This document shows positions 8,542 through 18,109 of a stretch of 64,000 bases of DNA, piece by piece (positions within the stretch are counted from its first letter, which is position 1; each line of letters starts with the position of its first letter). The stretch is from Acetobacterium wieringae (GTDB lineage: Bacteria; Bacillota; Clostridia; Eubacteriales; Eubacteriaceae), in contig NZ_JAIPPU010000016.1 of NCBI RefSeq assembly GCF_026646375.1, forward strand, positions 1 to 64,000, written 5' to 3'. The notes beneath the pieces were generated by a model. It was not told the DNA's origin and made no database searches. It saw only the letters and a list, made by a program, of their open reading frames with translations. The translations under genes and the position numbers were made by a program.

Positions 8542-9373
8542 AGCTATAAAAAAAGGACCAATTTGTGTAGGTTTGGATACTACCGTAAAATTTTTGCCAA
8601 AATACCTGCTCAGTAAGGACTGCTCCGATGGTGAGAAAATAACTGAATTCAATAAGAGAGTTATTGATGCTACCGAGGATCTGGCAGCTGCCTATAAGGT
8701 ACAAATTGCCTGTTATGAGTCACTGGGATTGGATGGCATGAAAGCTTATAGCGAAACGGTTAAATATGCAAGAAGCAAGGGCATTGTCGTGATTGGTGAT
8801 GTCAAGCGGGGCGATATTTCGTCCACCGGTGATCAGTATGCCAAAGGTCACTTCACGGGTGACTTCGAAGTCGATATTATGACTGTTAATGCGTATATGG
8901 GCGAAGATGCGGTATCACCTTACTATCAGTATATTAAGGAAAATTGCAAGGGTATTTTTATCCTGCAACGAACATCGAACCCGTCGGCAGTGGATCTTCA
9001 GAACCTGAAAGTTAGTGAAGATACCATCTATGAAATCATGGGCGATAAAATTGAAGCCTGGGGAAGTGCTTTCATAGGAGAAAACGGTTTTTCAGCGATT
9101 GGTTCAGTAGTTGGACTGACCCGACCAGATGAATTCGAGGCGATTCGAGCCCGGTGTCCCCATACCTTCTTCTTGGTACCGGGCTACGGCGCCCAGGGCG
9201 GAACGGGCGAAGACATAGCCAATATTCTCAAAAAATCCCGGTGTGCAGTGGTTAACTCATCCCGGGGACTGATCACTGGTCATCAAAAAGCTGGTTGTGA
9301 AGATGAGGGCTTTGCTGAGCATATCCGGAACGCCACCTTGGCAATGCAGGAGGATATTCTTAAATGGCTGTAA
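8513..9373 (+). CDS. pyrF: orotidine 5'-phosphate decarboxylase
   Basis: Decarboxylates OMP to UMP, the last step of the pathway. At 286 residues it belongs to the longer PyrF subfamily found in Clostridia, mycobacteria and others. The catalytic lysine/aspartate motif is seen as GDVKRGDIS near residue 95-103, and the phosphate loop as VPGYGAQGG. The start at 8513 lies 29 bases inside pyrC; AAGGGAG precedes it, and further ATGs at 8516 and 8522 are equally possible. It overlaps pyrK by 10 bases. Confidence 0.95.
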   Translation: MMIMDRLYHEAIKKGPICVGLDTTVKFLPKYLLSKDCSDGEKITEFNKRVIDATEDLAAAYKVQIACYESLGLDGMKAYSETVKYARSKGIVVIGDVKRGDISSTGDQYAKGHFTGDFEVDIMTVNAYMGEDAVSPYYQYIKENCKGIFILQRTSNPSAVDLQNLKVSEDTIYEIMGDKIEAWGSAFIGENGFSAIGSVVGLTRPDEFEAIRARCPHTFFLVPGYGAQGGTGEDIANILKKSRCAVVNSSRGLITGHQKAGCEDEGFAEHIRNATLAMQEDILKWL

Positions 9374-10065
9374 TTCTAAGCAATACCCTTGTTTCAGCGG
9401 GGGTTTTTAAAATGACCGTGGCATTTACCGGTGTCGTCAAGCCGGGTCAATTCTTTATGCTACGCGCCTGGGACAAGGATCCGCTATTGTCCCGGCCGAT
9501 CAGTGTTCACGATTATGAATCGGGTCAACTCACTTTTTTATATCAAGTGGTGGGGAAAGGAACAGAAATCTTAGCGAAACTGCAGGCTGATGATGAGGTG
9601 ACCATCCAGGGTCCTTACGGCAATGGTTTTCCGGAAATCATTGGCGACCTTTGTATCGTAGGTGGTGGAATTGGAACAGCACCGCTTTATTATCTACTGC
9701 GACACTATCGGGATCAAAACCCCATCGGGAAGTGTCGGGTTTATCTGGGCTTTCGGGATATCGCCTACGGAATTGAGGCATTTGCTTCGCTGGCCGATGA
9801 AGTTGTGCTTGATGTCGGCGGGATTATCACCCACAAACTTTCCGTTTTACCCGGCGAAACCGTGGTAACCTGTGGGCCGGAATTGATGATGGCAGCAGTG
9901 GCGAATGCTGTACCGGCAGAAAATACCGTCTACGTCTCGCTGGAAGCCCATATGGCCTGTGGAATCGGCGCCTGTCTGGGGTGCACCTGTGAAACCCGTT
10001 CCGGGAACAAAAAGGTCTGCAAGGACGGCCCGGTATTTGTCCGGGAGGAGGTCTTTAATGTCTAA
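9364..10065 (+). CDS. pyrK: dihydroorotate dehydrogenase B, electron transfer subunit
   Basis: PyrK carries FAD and a [2Fe-2S] cluster and lets the PyrD subunit pass electrons from dihydroorotate to NAD+. The 233 residues follow the ferredoxin reductase plan: an FAD-binding barrel with RPISVHD at about 42-48, an NAD-binding half beginning with GGGIGTAPL, and a C-terminal cysteine cluster CGIGACLGCTC followed by a fourth cysteine (VCKDGP). The gene overlaps both pyrF and pyrD, as expected for a fixed-ratio complex. Confidence 0.95.
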   Translation: MAVILSNTLVSAGVFKMTVAFTGVVKPGQFFMLRAWDKDPLLSRPISVHDYESGQLTFLYQVVGKGTEILAKLQADDEVTIQGPYGNGFPEIIGDLCIVGGGIGTAPLYYLLRHYRDQNPIGKCRVYLGFRDIAYGIEAFASLADEVVLDVGGIITHKLSVLPGETVVTCGPELMMAAVANAVPAENTVYVSLEAHMACGIGACLGCTCETRSGNKKVCKDGPVFVREEVFNV

Positions 10066-10963
10066 TTATCTGGAAACCAAATTTAATGACATCCACTTTA
10101 AAAACCCGGTCATCCCGGCTTCCGGAACCTTTGGTTTCGGTCGGGAGTATGAAGCCTTTTATGATCTGGCCAAACTTGGCGGTCTCTGTTCAAAAGGACT
10201 GACCTTAGAACCTAAATCGGGAAATACCGGGATGCGGCTCTGGGAAACACCAGCCGGGCTGATGAACAGTATCGGCCTGGAAAATCCAGGAATCGATGCT
10301 TTTATCGAAAATGAATGGCCCCATCTTAAAGAGATCGATACCGTCACAATTGTTAACGTCGGTGGCAAAGATGAAGAATCATATCTCACTGCGATTGAAA
10401 AACTCAACGCCATTGATGCCCAGTTGATTGAGCTCAATATTTCCTGTCCCAATGTTAAAGCCGGGGGAATGGCCTATGGGATCAAGGCTGAAACAGCTGG
10501 CGAGATTACCAGAAAAGTTGTGGAAATTTCCCGACATCCGATTATGGTCAAATTGTCACCCAATGGTGAAGCAGTCGCCGATATTGCCCGGGCCTGCGAG
10601 GATGCGGGGGCCCAGGGCATTTCACTGATCAATACATTGCAGGGAATGGCCATTGATTACAGAAAAAAAGCAGTTGTTTTTGACAACCTTTATGCCGGCC
10701 TTTCCGGCCCTGCGGTGAAACCCATTGCCCTACGGATGGCCCATCAGGTCTGTCAGGCGGTAAAGATCCCGGTGATGGCCATGGGAGGGATCAGCGACTG
10801 GAAAGATGCTCTGGAATTCATTATGGCCGGGGCTACCTGTATTCAAATCGGTACCATTAACTTCAATAACCCGATGGCACCACTTGAGATCATTGCTGGC
10901 TTAGAAGCCTATTGCATTAACGAAGGACTGGCCAATATCGGCGAAGTCAGGGGAATTGTTTAA
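10058..10963 (+). CDS. pyrD: dihydroorotate dehydrogenase B, catalytic subunit
   Basis: FMN enzyme that oxidises dihydroorotate to orotate; class 1B because pyrK is adjacent. From ATG 10058, after GGAGGAGG and inside the pyrK end, it is 301 residues. PASGTFGFG near 20-28 begins the FMN barrel, the catalytic cysteine is Cys130 in LNISCPNVK, and MAMGGI plus the following glycine segment bind the phosphate. An in-frame extension back to 9905 lies wholly inside pyrK and is rejected. Confidence 0.96.
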   Translation: MSNYLETKFNDIHFKNPVIPASGTFGFGREYEAFYDLAKLGGLCSKGLTLEPKSGNTGMRLWETPAGLMNSIGLENPGIDAFIENEWPHLKEIDTVTIVNVGGKDEESYLTAIEKLNAIDAQLIELNISCPNVKAGGMAYGIKAETAGEITRKVVEISRHPIMVKLSPNGEAVADIARACEDAGAQGISLINTLQGMAIDYRKKAVVFDNLYAGLSGPAVKPIALRMAHQVCQAVKIPVMAMGGISDWKDALEFIMAGATCIQIGTINFNNPMAPLEIIAGLEAYCINEGLANIGEVRGIV

Positions 10964-11058
10964 TACGCAATAGCCTGGGTATAAATAACGAACAATAGAT
11001 TTTATCAAAATAAATTAACCGATGTGAATTGAAATTACAATAGGAAATGAGGAATAAT

Positions 11059-11634
11059 ATGAGTCAGGAAGTTTTAGAAATATTAAAAGAAACCGATGCA
11101 TTTCTGGAAGGACATTTTTTACTGTCATCCGGTAAACACAGCGATCAATATGTTCAGTGCGCCAAGGTGCTGCGCTTTCCAGAGGCGGCTGCCAAGGTTC
11201 TGGCACCGGTTGTTGAACAGCTCAAAGCGCTGGAAATCGACAAAGTGGTTGGCCCAGCCATGGGCGGTGTCATCGTATCCTACGAAATCGGTCGACAATT
11301 GGGTAAAGAGTCGATTTTTACCGAGCGTAAAGATGGCCTGATGGAACTGCGCCGTGGCTTTGAAATCAAACCGGGCGAGCGGGTGATCATTACTGAAGAC
11401 GTCGTTACCACCGGAAAATCCACCATTGAAACCAAGAAAGTTCTCGAAGACCTAGGAGCGGTGGTTCTCGGCGTGGCCTGCATCGCTGACCGCCGGGCAG
11501 CCGGGGTTGAAATCAACATGCCCATCTACTCCGCCATCAAACTGGAAATCACCGCCTGGGATCCCGACGACTGTCCCGTTTGCAAAGGAGGCCAAGTCGC
11601 CCTGGTTAAGCCTGGTTCCAGAGGGAATGCCTAG
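11059..11634 (+). CDS. pyrE: orotate phosphoribosyltransferase
   Basis: Transfers ribose 5-phosphate from PRPP to orotate, giving OMP. The chosen ATG (11059) has GAGG seven bases upstream; an ATG at 11047 lies too close to its own AGGA. The 191-residue protein shows the PRPP-binding motif ITEDVVTTGKST at about 111-122 and the flexible loop TERKDG before it. A CPVCKGG segment near the C-terminus is typical of the Clostridial/archaeal-like short form. It is the last pyr gene of the operon, 95 bases after pyrD. Confidence 0.95.
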   Translation: MSQEVLEILKETDAFLEGHFLLSSGKHSDQYVQCAKVLRFPEAAAKVLAPVVEQLKALEIDKVVGPAMGGVIVSYEIGRQLGKESIFTERKDGLMELRRGFEIKPGERVIITEDVVTTGKSTIETKKVLEDLGAVVLGVACIADRRAAGVEINMPIYSAIKLEITAWDPDDCPVCKGGQVALVKPGSRGNA

Positions 11635-11713
11635 CATTGAAAAAATGCTTTGCAATATGTTAATTTTGGTACCGATAACTTTATTCGAAGTAAGTGAGAA
11701 ATAAACAGTCGTA

Positions 11714-11754
11714 GTACCAACAATTGATACAACAGATTAACAATTGGTCGGTAC
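11714..11754. repeat. palindromic intergenic repeat element, copy 2 (miniature)
   Basis: A 41-base version containing only the two ends of the repeat family: GTACCAACAATTG on the left and CAATTGGTCGGTAC on the right. The right part also keeps ACAGATTAA, matching the corresponding end of the 47.6 kb copy, so it looks like an element that lost its centre. It lies between pyrE and the DJ-1 family gene. Confidence 0.6.
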
Positions 11755-11820
11755 CGAACTTAGATGAAAAACTGAGGTACCGTATAGTTAGTTTACAATT
11801 AAAAAACAGGAGGAAACAAG

Positions 11821-12342
11821 ATGAAAAACAAAAAGATTATCGCATTAATCAGTAATGATTTTGAAGATCTTGAATTATGGTACCCAGTACTGCGTCTGCG
11901 GGAAGAAGGGGTTACCGTTCATGTTGTAGGGGAGATCGCTAACAAAAAGTACATCGGTAAATACGGTGTGCCCTGTGTATCCGACCTGGCCTATACTGAC
12001 ATCAATCCTGACGATTATGATGGGATTCTGGTTCCCGGCGGTTGGGCACCCGATGCAATCCGTCGTTTTCCGGTGGTGCTGGAGATGATTCGCAACCTTG
12101 ATGAGCGAAAACGGATCATTGGCCAAATCTGCCATGCCGGTTGGGTGTTGATCTCGGCCGGTATCCTCAAAGGGAAAAACGTCACCAGTACCCCGGGGAT
12201 TAAAGATGACATGACCAATGCCGGAGCCATCTGGCATGACACGCCTTCGATTATTGACGGCCACATTGTCTCCAGTCGTCGGCCCCCAGATCTGCCAGAA
12301 TATATGATTGATTATATCAACGTATTAAAAGCTCAGGATTGA
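11821..12342 (+). CDS. DJ-1/PfpI family protein
   Basis: Class I glutamine-amidotransferase-like protein of the DJ-1/PfpI superfamily, whose members include deglycase/chaperone-like proteins and proteases. The 173 residues have the family fold: acidic residue Glu15 near the N-terminus, GILVPGGWAPD at about 68-78, and the nucleophile elbow GQICHAGW with Cys104-His105. Start follows AGGAGG. It is separated from pyrE by 186 bases containing a repeat element and ends at a strong terminator, so it may be read from the pyr operon or its own promoter. Precise role unknown; a stress function is typical of the family. Confidence 0.88.
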   Translation: MKNKKIIALISNDFEDLELWYPVLRLREEGVTVHVVGEIANKKYIGKYGVPCVSDLAYTDINPDDYDGILVPGGWAPDAIRRFPVVLEMIRNLDERKRIIGQICHAGWVLISAGILKGKNVTSTPGIKDDMTNAGAIWHDTPSIIDGHIVSSRRPPDLPEYMIDYINVLKAQD

Positions 12343-12356
12343 TCAGACCTGTAAAA

Positions 12357-12421
12357 AAATAACCGACATTTGTCCACCACTTACCAAGATAAGTTGCAGT
12401 GGACAGATGTCGGTATTTTTT
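12357..12421. terminator. bidirectional rho-independent terminator
   Basis: Arms 12362-12377 and 12399-12414 (ACCGACAT-TGTCCAC type) pair over 16 bases with one G-U, flanked by an A-run and TATTTTTT. It separates the DJ-1 gene from the convergent GGDEF gene. Confidence 0.92.
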
Positions 12422-12462
12422 GTAAAAAACGGACCGCAGCGAGCATAAACTGCAGACAGTGA

Positions 12463-13836
12463 TTAAAGATACGGGCTCATGGCTTCAATGTCCTCGTGCC
12501 AGACTGCTATCCGGTTTCTTCCGGTTTCTTTGGCCTGATAAAGAGCTTCATCAGCACGGCGTAACAGGTTGTCAAAGGAGTTTTCATCCATTGGATTAGA
12601 AGAAACAACCCCGACAGATACAGTAACCATATCATTGACAGGAGAGGACCCATGAGGAATGTTCAAATTCAGAATGGCGCTGCGTAGCGATTCGGCAACG
12701 TTTTGAGCTCCGTGAGTATTGGTGTTGGGGAGCAAACAAGCAAATTCTTCGCCACCCCAGCGGGCTGCCAGATCTTTTGGGCGCTTAAGCGTAACCGATA
12801 GAGTAGCAGCAACCTTTCTCAAGCAAGCATCCCCTTCCAGATGACCATAGGTATCGTTATAATATTTAAAATGATCAATGTCAAGCAGAAGCACAGATAA
12901 AATGGTGCCCGTTCGTTTGGCTTTTTTAATTTCCAGGGTCATGGTATCATCGAAACGTCGGCGGTTGGCGATCTGGGTCAATTGATCAACATCCGTATTG
13001 ATTTTTAGGGTGTCCTGATAGTATTTTACAGCCAGATGGTTTTTGATTTTGGCTTTGATTATCGGGATGCTGAAGGGTTTAGTAATATAATCGATGGCAC
13101 CCAGAGTTAAGCCGAACTCAATATCTCTGGCAGCAGTGAGAGAGGTAAGAAAGATCACCGGTATATCTTTCGTTTTTGTACTCTTACTAAGTCGTCGGCA
13201 GATTTCATAGCCGTCAATTTCAGGCATAACAATATCCAACAGGATAAGATCCGGGGGATCGTTGGAATTGCAAATAGATAGGGCTTCTTTACCACTGTGA
13301 GATATCAGGACATCGTAATCTTCAATCAGTGCACTTTCCATTATTTTGGTGTTAAGGGGTGAGTCATCAACCACCAGGATTTTCTGACGAATCGGACAAA
13401 GGTCTTCCAGTTTGTTTTGAAGCTGGTGCTTATCGAGCTGTCCACGAAGTTCTTTCAGACCGGCAGCAGAGAGCTTTATGTGGGTGATGTCAGTTCCAGC
13501 TACATAGGCGTAGTTATCGTGGCAATTAAATTCCCAGTCGACGTATCGGTAGTTACCATCTTTAGATCGGAAACGATTCGAAAAGGTGAGCCGGTGGTTC
13601 GTTTGCAATAATTCTGAAAAAACAAAAGTCGTTGCATCCCGGTCATCGGGATGCGCATAATCAATGATGTTGGTATCGAGTAATTCTGCCGCACTGTAGC
13701 CAAAGGTTTTTTCCCAGGTATAATTGACTTTTTCAATACGTCCATCCGTATGGAGGATGCATAAAAGGCCAAGATTCAGGGAAAAAATGCGGTTGAGAAT
13801 TTGTTGCGAGGTATTGGTGGCGAAAAATTCTTCCAT
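12463..13836 (-). CDS. PAS-REC-GGDEF diguanylate cyclase
   Basis: Cytoplasmic response-regulator-type diguanylate cyclase of 457 residues. Order: PAS domain about 10-125 (GRIEKVNYTWEKTFGYS), receiver domain about 150-275 with VVDDS, phospho-acceptor Asp201 in LLLDIVMPE and the lysine in ITKPF, then GGDEF domain about 280-445. The active site is intact (RWGGEEF at about 360-365) and the inhibitory RxxD (RPKD) precedes it by five residues, so product feedback is expected. ATG 13836 was chosen; a TTG 15 bases upstream has no ribosome-binding site. It is a paralogue of the 31834-33969 protein, sharing PAS, receiver and GGDEF style. Confidence 0.92.
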   Translation of the reverse strand: MEEFFATNTSQQILNRIFSLNLGLLCILHTDGRIEKVNYTWEKTFGYSAAELLDTNIIDYAHPDDRDATTFVFSELLQTNHRLTFSNRFRSKDGNYRYVDWEFNCHDNYAYVAGTDITHIKLSAAGLKELRGQLDKHQLQNKLEDLCPIRQKILVVDDSPLNTKIMESALIEDYDVLISHSGKEALSICNSNDPPDLILLDIVMPEIDGYEICRRLSKSTKTKDIPVIFLTSLTAARDIEFGLTLGAIDYITKPFSIPIIKAKIKNHLAVKYYQDTLKINTDVDQLTQIANRRRFDDTMTLEIKKAKRTGTILSVLLLDIDHFKYYNDTYGHLEGDACLRKVAATLSVTLKRPKDLAARWGGEEFACLLPNTNTHGAQNVAESLRSAILNLNIPHGSSPVNDMVTVSVGVVSSNPMDENSFDNLLRRADEALYQAKETGRNRIAVWHEDIEAMSPYL

Positions 13837-13907
13837 GGGCAATGATTCCAATCGATAAGTAAATTTGTTTAATTATAACATGCATTGTTTAAAGGTGGAT
13901 AAAAAAA

Positions 13908-16649
13908 TTAATATTTATCTGGCTCATGGTCATCTAGAATAATTGACGGTTCTGGGGCAACAAATTCTGGTTTAATCGTGTCCATGTTTGGAAAAGCGTT
14001 GCTAAGAGTGGGTGAAAGCTTCTTCAGTTTAAAAGCCATCATCATTTCTTTAAGCATTTCTGACTGGCTGGACAGTTCCTGACTGGCGGCCGCACTTTCT
14101 TCGGCGGTGGCAGAGTTTGTCTGAACGACTTGCGAAACCTGATCCAGACCCATGGTGATCTGGGCGATTTCAGAAGCCTGATCATTCGAGGCTCGGGCAA
14201 TGCTTTCGACCAGACTGGCTACCTTTTCAATCTGATTAAGAATTTCAGTTAAACCATCAGCGGTTTTATCAGCAATTAGAGTTCCTGCTTCCACCTTCGT
14301 GATGGAGCCTTCAATCAGTGACGTAGTTTCTTTGGCAGCTTCGGCGCTTCGAGCAGCCAGAGTGCGAACCTCCTCGGCGACGACGGCAAAGCCTTTACCG
14401 TGCTGACCAGCCCGGGCAGCTTCAACTGCGGCATTTAAAGCCAGAATATTCGTTTGGAAGGCGATGTCATCAATGACTTTGATAACTTTGGAAATATTAT
14501 GGGACGATTCGTTGATATCAGCCATCGAGGAGACCATTTTTTTCATCTGTTCATTGCCTACCTGAGCATTGCTGCGAACCTCAATCGCCCGATCACTGGC
14601 TTCGTTGGCGCTTATGGCATTACGTTTTGTTTTTTCGGTCACTTCTTCAATTGAAGCGCTGAGCTCCTGGATAGAACTGGCCTGTTCTGTGGTGCCACGG
14701 GATAATTGTTGACCACCATCCGAAATCTGGCGAGAGCCAGAATCCACTTGGCTGGCGGCTTCAATAATCTCTCCCATCACGGTGCTAAGACGGGCAGTAA
14801 TGTTGTTGATGGCATTCTTAATGGCAATGAAATCGCCAAGATAGTGATTCGTTATTTCCTGAGTCAAATCGCCTTGACCAATTTTTTCCAGTACAGTCGT
14901 AATCTCGTCAACATATTGTTTGAGGAAGCTGATAGTACGGTTCATATCGTCTTTGATTTTTCCGTGCTGTCCTTTAAAATTACCATCCATCGTGACAGTT
15001 AAGTTCCCTCGAGCCAATTGATTGAGGGTCGATGAAGCGGCTCGGATTGGATCAATAACCACATCAAGGGTATTGTTAAAGCCCTCGATGACCCGAGCGT
15101 ACTCGCCGGGGAATTTAGAAGCGTTCCCTCGATGATCGAGATCACCTTCTACGGCAATTTGAGTCATTGATTGAGTTTCGTCAACGAGAGCTACGATATT
15201 TTCAATCATTCCAACTAGACTGGGTATCAATTGATCGCTGTCACTACGTTTGCCGGTGGTTTTCAAGTCATCGAGATCAATCATATCACCTTTGGCGATG
15301 CGATTGATAATATCGACAATATGAATCATTTTTGTATTGATCCGATTGATCGAGTGGGATATTTCGGCAAAAATGCCACAGCAATCGCTATTTATCGTTT
15401 GAGAAAAATCGTTGACGCCGATACGGGCCAAAACCCGATTGCCTTCGTCCAGTGCTCCAAGTCCATCGATACAGGAATTGATATTGTTTTTGATGGTATT
15501 AAAGTCACCTTGGTAAGAATCCGTAATTTTCGGCGGTATTTCACCATTTCCAATGCGTTGAATATAATCAGCTGCCACATTGAGAGGGAGAATGACGGCA
15601 TTCAGAGTATTGTTGACACCCTGCACGATTTCTCTAAAACCGCCCTGAAAGTTCCCGGCATTACCCCGGGTTTCCAAGCGTCCGTCCACCGCTGCGGTTG
15701 AGAGTCGATTTGCCTCGGTAATCAGGTGACGAATGTTTTCGATGGTCTGTTTGAGTGCCGGCGTTATTTCATCCCGAATTCCTTGGGTTTGAATTTCAGC
15801 AGACAGATCGCCGGCGGCAATCTGATTCAACGTTTTGATCAAAACCAATTGAAGGTTATCTGCAAAACTGTCAAGTGCAACGGCCATTTCACCAATTTCA
15901 TTGGTTGCTTTCATGTTCAGACGGGTTCCCAGATAACCCTGATTCATTTCCTGAATCATCAGATTGACGTTAGAGATGGGCCTGGTAATTGATAGAGAAA
16001 TTCGATAGAGAATCAAGGCCAAAATTAAAAATATCAACAAGCCTATCCCGACAATGAACAGGATATTATTGGCTACAGTGGCATAAACATCTTCCATGGA
16101 ATAACCAATATCAATGGCTCCAACCAGTTCACCATTAATTGTTAGCGGGTAGAGAACATCATAAACGGTTACATCCTTTAATTCATAGTAGTATTCTGAT
16201 GCTGAGGCGATTCCTTCCTGAGCGGCAGCCTTCATCGTTTCATCATCAGAATAATCGTTACCGATGTCTTCCTTGATATTGTCAGCGATGTCGATGACAT
16301 TTTTGTCAATAATGGCGATATAGACAATGTTTTCATCATTAGCCATTTTATCAATCTGGGCTTGATAGCTAAAGTCGCTCTTAATCTTATCGTTTTGATC
16401 GGATGTCACCCCTGTCGTTGTGTCAGCTAGAGCTTTAATAGCATTGGCGTTGTTTTCCAGCTGAGTCACAAAGCGTTGGGAAGTAGTAAAACCATGGTCT
16501 TTCAATTGATCCAACAGACTGTTCCGGATCAAATACGAGGAAATAACAGCAATTGCAAAAATACCCAGAAAAACGCAGATAAGAGGGATAATCAGCAATT
16601 TAAAACGTATGGAATCAGTTTTTTTCAGTTGAGATGTTTTGTTGTTCAT
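13908..16649 (-). CDS. poly-HAMP methyl-accepting chemotaxis protein (Cache sensor)
   Basis: Chemoreceptor of 913 residues. A first membrane helix at about 17-40, an extracytoplasmic Cache-like sensor to about 190, and a second helix (ILFIVGIGLLIFLILALIL) are followed by a HAMP domain and several further HAMP-like segments up to about 600, recognisable by repeated GxIPPKI..GDFN-IKNN and ARGNLT...GQHGKIK patterns. The signalling domain is near 610-870 and contains the invariant hairpin tip with EEVRTLAARSAEAAKET. The C-terminus is a variable linker ending in ILDDHEPDKY. Start ATG follows AAGGAG. Promoter seen just upstream. Signals presumably to CheA/CheW located elsewhere. Ligand unknown. Confidence 0.93.
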   Translation of the reverse strand: MNNKTSQLKKTDSIRFKLLIIPLICVFLGIFAIAVISSYLIRNSLLDQLKDHGFTTSQRFVTQLENNANAIKALADTTTGVTSDQNDKIKSDFSYQAQIDKMANDENIVYIAIIDKNVIDIADNIKEDIGNDYSDDETMKAAAQEGIASASEYYYELKDVTVYDVLYPLTINGELVGAIDIGYSMEDVYATVANNILFIVGIGLLIFLILALILYRISLSITRPISNVNLMIQEMNQGYLGTRLNMKATNEIGEMAVALDSFADNLQLVLIKTLNQIAAGDLSAEIQTQGIRDEITPALKQTIENIRHLITEANRLSTAAVDGRLETRGNAGNFQGGFREIVQGVNNTLNAVILPLNVAADYIQRIGNGEIPPKITDSYQGDFNTIKNNINSCIDGLGALDEGNRVLARIGVNDFSQTINSDCCGIFAEISHSINRINTKMIHIVDIINRIAKGDMIDLDDLKTTGKRSDSDQLIPSLVGMIENIVALVDETQSMTQIAVEGDLDHRGNASKFPGEYARVIEGFNNTLDVVIDPIRAASSTLNQLARGNLTVTMDGNFKGQHGKIKDDMNRTISFLKQYVDEITTVLEKIGQGDLTQEITNHYLGDFIAIKNAINNITARLSTVMGEIIEAASQVDSGSRQISDGGQQLSRGTTEQASSIQELSASIEEVTEKTKRNAISANEASDRAIEVRSNAQVGNEQMKKMVSSMADINESSHNISKVIKVIDDIAFQTNILALNAAVEAARAGQHGKGFAVVAEEVRTLAARSAEAAKETTSLIEGSITKVEAGTLIADKTADGLTEILNQIEKVASLVESIARASNDQASEIAQITMGLDQVSQVVQTNSATAEESAAASQELSSQSEMLKEMMMAFKLKKLSPTLSNAFPNMDTIKPEFVAPEPSIILDDHEPDKY

Positions 16650-16725
16650 CAGAATTCTTCTCCTTTATGTTCGGGAGTTTGGATTTTAAATAGGTCGTTT
16701 CACTCGAGTGGAGTGGGTACGATTA

Positions 16726-16754
16726 ATTATACAGGCAGGTTTCTTTTACGTCAA
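16726..16754 (-). promoter_or_regulatory. sigma-A promoter for the chemoreceptor at 13908-16649
   Basis: On the minus strand TTGACG (16754-16749), a 17-base spacer and TATAAT (16731-16726) lie about 75 bases upstream of the start codon. Confidence 0.7.
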
Positions 16755-16790
16755 AATAATTATTCTGTCAAATATAGCTCAATCAATAGA

Positions 16791-16846
16791 AAAAAGCAAT
16801 TGTTGTTTTCGTCCGATCAGGACGATGTTGCAAACAATTGCTTTTT
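16791..16846. terminator. bidirectional terminator hairpin
   Basis: AAAAAGCAATTGTT (16791-16804) pairs with AACAATTGCTTTTT (16833-16846), with an inner CGTCC/GGACG stem. It ends the minus-strand gene starting at 18012. Confidence 0.88.
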
Positions 16847-16893
16847 AATTGCACTTTTGGATTTGCGAAACGGTGTAATACTATTAGGGCGTT

Positions 16894-18012
16894 TTATTGT
16901 TCTACAAAATCTACGATGATTTCAATGAGATCCATAGCTAATTGATTATAATGATCTCCAGTAAGGTCATCAGTGCCTGAATAAATTAATACAAAGGACT
17001 TAGCATTGAGACCAACCCCTATTTTAATCCGGGGTTTATCTTTGAAAGCGATGGGAATATTATCGTTTCGCAGAGTAATATACATTTTCTCTTTATCAGC
17101 AAAAAGTTTTACCAGGGTTCGTCCGTCTTCAGCTTTGATGCTGTAAGAACCATTAAAGGTGATAACCTTGCTGGTGGTGAGTCGATCTCCCAGAGATACT
17201 AAAAACTCCTCCAGATTCAATTTCAAATCCGGGTGCCACTGATCCAAAACAATGGTTCGAATGGTAGGGTCATTATTACTGGAGCCGGTTTCAGCAGGAA
17301 GATGTAAGACATTATTTTTTGACAGGGCATAATATCCGCTTTTGGGATCAACCAGATTTTGTTCTTCAAGCATCGCAAAAGAAATTAAGCCAAAGGATTG
17401 TTTTTCTGCCCGCCAACCGCTGACACCGATGGGGGGCAGAAAGTTGGCATTTTTAAAGGGCTGGATATCAACCGGATCATTTGTCAAAGCAACAAATAAA
17501 AAATCCGGATTGTATCCGAACTTATCAATACAGAGTTTGATCATGACGGGTTTTTTTAGCACCTTAGGGACATCGTGATAGAGCTTGTAGGCTTCATCCA
17601 CATCTTCAATAAATCCACCATCTTTTTGATAGTGATAAGCTTTGGCCAATCGGTACATCAGAGCCAGTCGGATATTTAGCTTGTCACCAATGTCTTTGTA
17701 TTTATTGGGAAAAAGTTTTATATTTAATTTTTCTGATGCATCATCATAGGCAGAAATTTTTGATTCAACAAAAATAACATGCCGTTGTAAACTTTTTTCT
17801 TCGGCTATAATGATCAGATTAGGTTGGCCAAACTGTCCCAGTGACGGTTCGATTATAAATGTAATTTTGACAATATCCGGTAGCCATTCTGGCTTAAAGT
17901 CATCAGTAAATTTAATAGTGTTTAAAAATCTCAATTGTTTCTCAAAATCGGTTTCCATATCGAGTATGATGCTGTTCACAACACCCTGGTTACCGTAGAA
18001 TGTGGTTGTCAT
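16894..18012 (-). CDS. unrecognised protein, PD-(D/E)XK nuclease-like N-terminal half
   Basis: A 372-residue soluble protein I cannot assign to a named family. ATG 18012 is preceded by TGGAGGA; a longer frame to 18054 has no ribosome-binding site. No membrane helix or signal peptide. The N-terminal half contains GQPNLIIIAEE followed about 12 residues later by VIFVESKI, then a helix NIRLALMYRLAKAY. Hydrophobic-P-(D)-LII ... hydrophobic-E-x-K is the strand pattern of restriction-endonuclease-like (PD-(D/E)XK) folds, but here the motif II Asp is Asn. The C-terminal half (from about 260) looks like a separate alpha/beta domain. Neighbours (chemoreceptor, threonine aldolase) give no hint. The nuclease idea is inference. 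Confidence 0.6.
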   Translation of the reverse strand: MTTTFYGNQGVVNSIILDMETDFEKQLRFLNTIKFTDDFKPEWLPDIVKITFIIEPSLGQFGQPNLIIIAEEKSLQRHVIFVESKISAYDDASEKLNIKLFPNKYKDIGDKLNIRLALMYRLAKAYHYQKDGGFIEDVDEAYKLYHDVPKVLKKPVMIKLCIDKFGYNPDFLFVALTNDPVDIQPFKNANFLPPIGVSGWRAEKQSFGLISFAMLEEQNLVDPKSGYYALSKNNVLHLPAETGSSNNDPTIRTIVLDQWHPDLKLNLEEFLVSLGDRLTTSKVITFNGSYSIKAEDGRTLVKLFADKEKMYITLRNDNIPIAFKDKPRIKIGVGLNAKSFVLIYSGTDDLTGDHYNQLAMDLIEIIVDFVEQ

Positions 18013-18109
18013 AAAGAATCCTCCATTTGTAGTGAGTTTAGTATACCACGTCAAGCCAAACTATAAAAGGATTTTTGATGCATGAGTCTATGAAAATAAG
18101 GGTTAAAAA

